Below, in pieces: positions 6,792 through 9,844 of a stretch of 9,844 nt of DNA; positions within the stretch are counted from its first letter, which is position 1, and each line of letters begins with the position of its first letter. Source of the DNA: Mollicutes bacterium (GTDB lineage Bacteria; Bacillota_I; Bacilli_A; Izemoplasmatales; Izemoplasmataceae). Location: the NCBI GenBank assembly GCA_003559585.1, contig PWKX01000051.1, forward strand, positions 1 through 9,844, written 5' to 3'. The notes below the pieces were generated by a model that saw nothing but the letters and a program-made list of their open reading frames with translations, made no database searches and had not been told where the DNA came from. A program made the translations under genes and the position numbers.

Positions 6792-7400
6792 ATGAGAAAC
6801 AAAAAAGTACTGGAAATGACCAGTATGGCGATGTTTATCGCAATTATTTTTGTGATGGCGCTTGTGCCTTATTTAGGCTACATTCAAGTATTTGCTATTT
6901 CAGCAACCATCATCCACACACCGGTGATTATCGGTGCGTTATTTGGCGGAAGAAAATTCGGCTTAGGGCTAGGTTTAGCTTTTGGTGTATCGTCGTTTTT
7001 AGTCGCCATTATGAGAGGGGCAACCCCATTTGATTTAATGTTCATTAATCCAATTTTATCGGTATTGCCACGCATTTTATTTGGGTTATTGATTTGGTAT
7101 GTGTATGCCTTATTAAAACGTTTCATGAAAACAGAAGTATCAGCGGTTTTCTTAACGTTTTTAATCGCTTCGATTTTACATACCATTTTAGTGATGGGAA
7201 CAGCGTTGCTGTTAACCCCATTTTATGAAGATGTACTTGGTGCTGAGTTATTTAACTTTATTTTAACCGCTTTACCACTAATTGCATTGATTGAAGCACT
7301 GTTTGCTGCATTGGTAGGCACACCGATTGTCATGCGTTTAATGGAATCTAATTTATTTAACCGTGAACGTCAAGAGACGCTCGAATCTATTAACGAATAG
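6792..7400 (+). CDS. panT: ECF transporter S component, probable pantothenate uptake protein PanT
   Basis: Small integral membrane substrate-binding subunit of an energy-coupling-factor vitamin transporter; 202 aa, normal for an S component. About six hydrophobic segments are visible, near residues 10-31, 34-52, 57-74, 85-110, 117-141 and 152-178. The TMs 1-3 region, with MTSMAMFIAIIFVMALVPYL and then HTPVIIGALFGG-KFGLGLGLAFG, is the typical ECF S-component pattern of small residues that packs against the shared EcfT subunit. No EcfA or EcfT gene is in the window, so it probably uses a module encoded elsewhere (group II ECF). Pantothenate as substrate is inferred from family resemblance and from coaX, the pantothenate kinase gene, starting 11 nt downstream. 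The start follows AAAGGAG. Confidence 0.85.
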   Translation: MRNKKVLEMTSMAMFIAIIFVMALVPYLGYIQVFAISATIIHTPVIIGALFGGRKFGLGLGLAFGVSSFLVAIMRGATPFDLMFINPILSVLPRILFGLLIWYVYALLKRFMKTEVSAVFLTFLIASILHTILVMGTALLLTPFYEDVLGAELFNFILTALPLIALIEALFAALVGTPIVMRLMESNLFNRERQETLESINE

Positions 7401-7411
7401 GACTGAAACGT

Positions 7412-8152
7412 ATGTTACTCTACATTGATATCGGCAACTCGAACATCGTCATTGGAAAAGGTCAAGATGAGATTCATGAAACATATCGTTACACCACTGA
7501 TTTAAAGAAAAGCGCGGATGAATATTACGCGATGCTTAAACATTTGTTTACCGATGTCAGTGATGTCATCATTGCATCTGTGGTGCCAGAGGTGAACACA
7601 GCTTTTAAGTCGTTTTTGAAACGATATTTTGATATCACCCCACTATTTGTCGAACCAGGCATTAAAACAGGGGTTGGTGTTAAAACCGATTACCCTAAAG
7701 AAGTTGGTGCTGATTTGATCGCAGCTGCGGCTGGCGCTAAAGCGTTAGGTCATGATGATGCAATCATCATTGACATGGGAACCGCCACAACCTTTACGTA
7801 TGTTGAACAAAGCATCATCAAAGGCGTATCCATCACAATTGGGCTTGATTCATCTAAATCAGCTTTAATTGGCTCAACGTCTAAACTGCTACAATTTGAG
7901 TTTTCAACACCAAAACGCGTGTTAGGAACCAACACGATTGATGCTTTGAACGCTGGTTTTTTATACGGTCACGTCTATCAAATTGAAGGGTTTGTTAACG
8001 CCATTAAACAAGCGTTTAATCAACCAGACGTGCCAGTGATTATTACCGGTGGCGCCGCTAAGTTATTAAATGGTCTATTGCCAAAGAGTTACGTGATTGA
8101 CGATAAACTTGTTTTATCAGGCCTTCAGCTTATCTATCGTAAAAACCGATAA
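7412..8152 (+). CDS. coaX: Type III pantothenate kinase CoaX
   Basis: Phosphorylates pantothenate to 4'-phosphopantothenate, the committed step of CoA synthesis, in the cytoplasm; 246 aa, ASKHA fold. Seen are the N-terminal phosphate loop DIGNSN (6-11), ASVVPEV (55-61), EVGAD (97-101) with the presumed catalytic base D101, DMGTATTF (121-128) and a C-terminal ITGGAAKLL (211-219). Two usual features differ: the residue after the catalytic Asp is Leu rather than Arg (GADL for GADR), and the GG-x-I-x-PG stretch is replaced by KGVSITIGL (137-145). Other core motifs are intact, so I still call it active. It lies 11 nt after panT and is almost certainly co-transcribed. The Shine-Dalgarno (AGGA overlapping the panT stop) is modest, consistent with translational coupling. 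Confidence 0.92.
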   Translation: MLLYIDIGNSNIVIGKGQDEIHETYRYTTDLKKSADEYYAMLKHLFTDVSDVIIASVVPEVNTAFKSFLKRYFDITPLFVEPGIKTGVGVKTDYPKEVGADLIAAAAGAKALGHDDAIIIDMGTATTFTYVEQSIIKGVSITIGLDSSKSALIGSTSKLLQFEFSTPKRVLGTNTIDALNAGFLYGHVYQIEGFVNAIKQAFNQPDVPVIITGGAAKLLNGLLPKSYVIDDKLVLSGLQLIYRKNR

Positions 8153-8158
8153 GCTTAA

Positions 8159-8191
8159 GTGATTGACAAATCACGAGCTGCGCCCTATAAT
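8159..8191 (+). promoter_or_regulatory. Full-consensus acpP promoter with inverted repeat over the -35 box
   Basis: TTGACA (8163-8168), exactly 17 bp, then TATAAT (8186-8191) is a perfect sigma-70/sigma-A consensus, fitting the high expression expected for acyl carrier protein. The -35 sits inside the perfect inverted repeat GTGATT-GACA-AATCAC (8159-8174), flanked by matching AGCT at 8152-8155 and 8176-8179. The repeat has no T-tract, so it is more likely an operator than a terminator. Confidence 0.85.
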
Positions 8192-8233
8192 ATAAAAGAT
8201 ATTTAAGGTTCAAAAAATAAGGAGTGAAACCTC

Positions 8234-8461
8234 ATGCTTGAAAAATTGAAAGTTATCATTGCCGAAGAACTCGGTGTCGACAAAGACGAAATCAATGCGG
8301 ATAGTGATTTATCGGATGATCTTGGCGCAGATTCATTGGATGCTGTTGAGTTAATCATGGCCATTGAAGAAGAGTTTGACATCGAAATCGATGACGCGTC
8401 TGCGACAAAGATTAAAACTGTTCAAGATATCATTGACTTCTTAGAAGATCTCGTCGATTAA
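8234..8461 (+). CDS. acpP: Acyl carrier protein
   Basis: Carries growing acyl chains in fatty-acid synthesis on a 4'-phosphopantetheine arm; 75 aa, acidic, normal length. The arm is attached by holo-ACP synthase to S34 in the invariant GADSLDAVELIMAIEEEF motif. Four-helix layout: helix I at about 2-14, the long loop with the DSD-LSDDLG segment, helix II from S34, a short helix III near 54-60 and helix IV near 63-74. GGAG lies 9 nt before the ATG at 8234. It has its own strong promoter and a strong terminator, so it is a single-gene unit rather than part of a fab operon. Its place after panT-coaX links it to supply of CoA, the donor of its prosthetic group. Confidence 0.97.
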   Translation: MLEKLKVIIAEELGVDKDEINADSDLSDDLGADSLDAVELIMAIEEEFDIEIDDASATKIKTVQDIIDFLEDLVD

Positions 8462-8466
8462 TATAA

Positions 8467-8494
8467 AAAACACCTTTGCCAAGGTGTTTTTTTT
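8467..8494. terminator. Bidirectional intrinsic terminator between acpP and the Crp-like gene
   Basis: AAAACACCTT (8467-8476) pairs perfectly with AAGGTGTTTT (8481-8490) around a TGCC loop. It is followed by further T on the plus strand (to 8494) and, on the minus strand, by the T-run complementary to 8465-8470. It ends both convergent transcripts. The minus-strand stop codon (8495-8493) is built into the T-tract. Confidence 0.93.
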
Positions 8495-9074
8495 ATGGTT
8501 TATGCATAAGGCGGTATTGTTTATGGGTTCGTTTTATTTTATTAGATTGAATTAAGGCGGATAAGGTTCTTGATAAGGATGGCCGCTGAACCCCTAAGAT
8601 GTTTGCCCATGTACTAACCGAATTTATCGTAACGTAGTTTTGATCATGCTTTAACATGTGGTAATCTAAATAATATATGATTTTCTTTTCTAATGTGGGC
8701 TGTTGGTAAAGTTTGTTTAAAAAGTTAAAGGTGTTGGCTTTGTTTGATAAGTTTTTAATGAAGTTTTGCCGAAAAACATGGTCAGTCTCAAGCAAATGAT
8801 TCACCTTGTTGCGGTTCATAAACTTAACCTCTGTGTCTTTAGAAGCGATTAAATGACCGGGGTAGATAGGGTCGTTAGAAAACAGAAGGATATCGCCAAA
8901 GGTATCCCCTTTTTGTAAGGTTGCTAAAAGGGCTTGATCGCCTGAATCGTTATAATGAATCAGATCAACAGAACCTTTAATGATTAATCCGATTCGCTCA
9001 CACAACGTACCTTCTTGTTCGATGATGTAGCCTTCAGGGTAGACACAAGGCAGCGACCATTTGTATGTTTTCAT
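8493..9074 (-). CDS. Crp/Fnr-family transcriptional regulator
   Basis: Probable dimeric DNA-binding regulator of 193 aa. The start at 9074 is chosen because GGAG (9087-9084) lies 9 nt upstream; the in-frame ATG at 9119 would put a palindromic operator inside the gene. Residues about 10-100 form the cyclic-nucleotide-binding-like beta-barrel (IKGSVDLIHY, then KGDTFGDILLF at 55-65). A dimerisation helix lies near 100-125 and the C-terminal winged helix near 145-190, with recognition helix GVQRPSLSRTLSAL (161-174), a pattern common in Crp-like proteins of Firmicutes. The cAMP signature of Crp (Gly-Glu-Leu, then Arg-Ser/Thr-Ala) is missing: the acidic residue is Asp and the Arg is absent. Only two Cys are present, so an Fnr-type Fe-S cluster is unlikely. 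The effector is unknown. It is divergent from a transporter lipoprotein gene and probably regulates it. Confidence 0.88.
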   Translation of the reverse strand: MKTYKWSLPCVYPEGYIIEQEGTLCERIGLIIKGSVDLIHYNDSGDQALLATLQKGDTFGDILLFSNDPIYPGHLIASKDTEVKFMNRNKVNHLLETDHVFRQNFIKNLSNKANTFNFLNKLYQQPTLEKKIIYYLDYHMLKHDQNYVTINSVSTWANILGVQRPSLSRTLSALIQSNKIKRTHKQYRLMHKP

Positions 9075-9087
9075 TTTTTCACACTCC

Positions 9088-9101
9088 GTAACATATGTTA
9101 C
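9088..9101. promoter_or_regulatory. Palindromic Crp/Fnr-type operator in the divergent intergenic region
   Basis: GTAACATATGTTAC is a perfect 14-bp palindrome, close to the layout of known Crp/Fnr-family boxes such as the PrfA box TTAACA-N2-TGTTAA. It lies just upstream of the Shine-Dalgarno of the Crp-like gene and within the control region of the divergent lipoprotein gene. A second copy of its left part, GTAACATA, is at 9123-9130. Binding by the adjacent regulator is inferred. Confidence 0.7.
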
Positions 9102-9129
9102 AATAATTTCTTCAATCATAGTGTAACAT
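9100..9129. promoter_or_regulatory. Candidate divergent promoters for the Crp-like gene and the lipoprotein gene
   Basis: No strong promoter is visible here. For the minus-strand gene, TATTGT (9105-9100) or TATGAT (9120-9115) could be the -10, both without a good -35. For the plus-strand gene, TAACAT (9124-9129) could be a -10; its -35 position is occupied by the edge of the palindrome and is poor, as expected for an activator-dependent promoter. Confidence 0.3.
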
Positions 9130-9152
9130 AGGTGTGGAAAGGTTGTGAAGAC

Positions 9153-9844
9153 ATGATTAAAATTTGTTTATGTTTATGGTTGTTACTTGGATTGGTTGGT
9201 TGTGATTCATCACATGAAGAGATATCGGTGATGATGCCAAGTGGCGCACCATCTTTAGCGCATATCGAGATTGAATATGATTTATATTCAAGGGGCATTC
9301 ATCCCCAAAATGATATTGTGTTTGGGGCTGACCCTCTTTTAAGTGCGTTTCAAAATGAGACCCATGATGTGATCATTGGTCCGTTTAACCTTGGCATAAA
9401 CATGATAGAACAAGCGCGTAAACCTTATCAGTTGGCCGCTGTGATTACTTGGGGTAATTTATTGATGGTATCACATGAAACCCTAACAGATTTAGAAGAT
9501 TTAAATGGCAAAGAACTTGTGATGTTTGGAGAGAGTAGTATGCCGGATTTCACCGTTCAAGCTTTACTTGATGCGGTTGATTTTGATCAGCCACCCAGTA
9601 TGCAATATGTCGATAGTTTAGATATGGCGGTTGCAAAAGTACAAGCTGATGAGAATGTCATTGCGTTGGTAGCTGAACCAAGAGCAAGTGTGCTTTTAAA
9701 ACAAAATCCTGATTTATATGTTTTAGATATCCAAACGATGTGGGAATCATATTTTGATATGGCTGGTTATCCGCAAGCGGCTGTTTTTGTACACCGTACG
9801 TTGAGTGATGATGTGGTTAAAGCATACTTAACGCAGCTAAAAAA
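9153..9844 (+). CDS. ABC transporter substrate-binding lipoprotein (NMT1/SsuA-like), 3' end cut by window edge
   Basis: Open from the ATG at 9153 to the last base with no stop: 230 residues visible. The N-terminus is a lipoprotein signal (MIKIC, hydrophobic LCLWLLLGLVG, then the lipobox LVGC with C17), so the mature protein should be lipid-anchored on the outer face of the membrane. The segments VMMPSGAPSLAHIEIE, HDVIIGPFNLGINM, YQLAAVITWGNLLMVS and LEDLNGKELVMFGESS resemble the binding proteins annotated for the nitrate/sulfonate/taurine/thiamine-precursor group of ABC importers. The ligand cannot be named. The ribosome site is AAAGG (9138-9142), 10 nt upstream. Permease and ATPase genes would be expected right of the window. 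It diverges from the Crp-like regulator and shares its palindromic control region. Confidence 0.82.
   Translation, partial: MIKICLCLWLLLGLVGCDSSHEEISVMMPSGAPSLAHIEIEYDLYSRGIHPQNDIVFGADPLLSAFQNETHDVIIGPFNLGINMIEQARKPYQLAAVITWGNLLMVSHETLTDLEDLNGKELVMFGESSMPDFTVQALLDAVDFDQPPSMQYVDSLDMAVAKVQADENVIALVAEPRASVLLKQNPDLYVLDIQTMWESYFDMAGYPQAAVFVHRTLSDDVVKAYLTQLK

Noticed and set aside
8152..8179. Terminator after coaX
   Set aside because: The inverted repeat has no following T-tract and contains the -35 of a perfect promoter, so an operator is more likely.
9075..9119. Longer Crp-like protein starting at 9119
   Set aside because: It would include the palindromic operator in coding sequence and has no good Shine-Dalgarno; 9074 has GGAG upstream.
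9116..9298. 60-codon minus-strand frame opposite the lipoprotein gene start
   Set aside because: It overlaps the lipoprotein signal sequence and control region, and has no ribosome site or family features.
1..9844. Mobile elements, CRISPR arrays, tRNA or rRNA genes, phage or defence genes
   Set aside because: No transposase, integrase, regular spaced repeats, cloverleaf or rRNA signature was seen on either strand; gene content is core metabolism, metal efflux and transport.

Overview
This window looks like ordinary housekeeping chromosome from a low-to-moderate GC, Gram-positive-type bacterium. Shine-Dalgarno sequences of the AAGGAG/AGGTGAT type, sigma-A style promoters, a type III pantothenate kinase beside an ECF-type vitamin S-component, and PepV all fit Bacillota or the acholeplasma/izemoplasma side of the Mycoplasmatota. 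TGA is read as stop (the metal pump ends in TGA, and trmB ends in a TGA overlapping the next start) and the tryptophans I checked are TGG, so the Mycoplasma code does not apply. I cannot name the genus.

Layout, left to right. Positions 1-1031: the 3' part of tyrS, cut by the window edge. Positions 1071-3426 (minus strand): a metal-resistance operon in which a P1B-type Zn/Cd exporting ATPase comes first and its ArsR/SmtB-type sensor second, overlapping by 23 nt. It is driven by a promoter with an SmtB-like inverted repeat between -35 and -10. Positions 3557-6676 (plus): pepV dipeptidase, trmB tRNA methyltransferase and an M42 aminopeptidase, the last two joined by an ATGA overlap. Positions 6792-8461 (plus): panT (pantothenate uptake), coaX (pantothenate kinase), then acpP with a full-consensus promoter of its own. 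Positions 8493-9074 (minus): a Crp/Fnr-family regulator, divergent from a lipoprotein substrate-binding protein (9153 to the window end). A perfect 14-bp palindrome lies between the two.

How the genes work together. PanT brings in pantothenate, CoaX phosphorylates it as the first step to CoA, and CoA donates the 4'-phosphopantetheine arm that activates ACP. The metal operon is probably autoregulated: the sensor keeps the whole SmtB alpha-5 ligand set (Asp, His, His, Glu) and a candidate operator sits in its own promoter. The Crp-like protein probably controls itself and the divergent transporter lipoprotein through the shared palindrome. Both convergent junctions (tyrS/sensor and acpP/Crp) share one bidirectional terminator each, and the minus-strand stop codon abuts or sits inside the hairpin's T-tract.

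I see no mobile element, CRISPR array, tRNA, rRNA or clearly novel multi-gene system. The most interesting items are regulatory: the metal operator, the Crp palindrome and the inverted repeat over the acpP -35 box.
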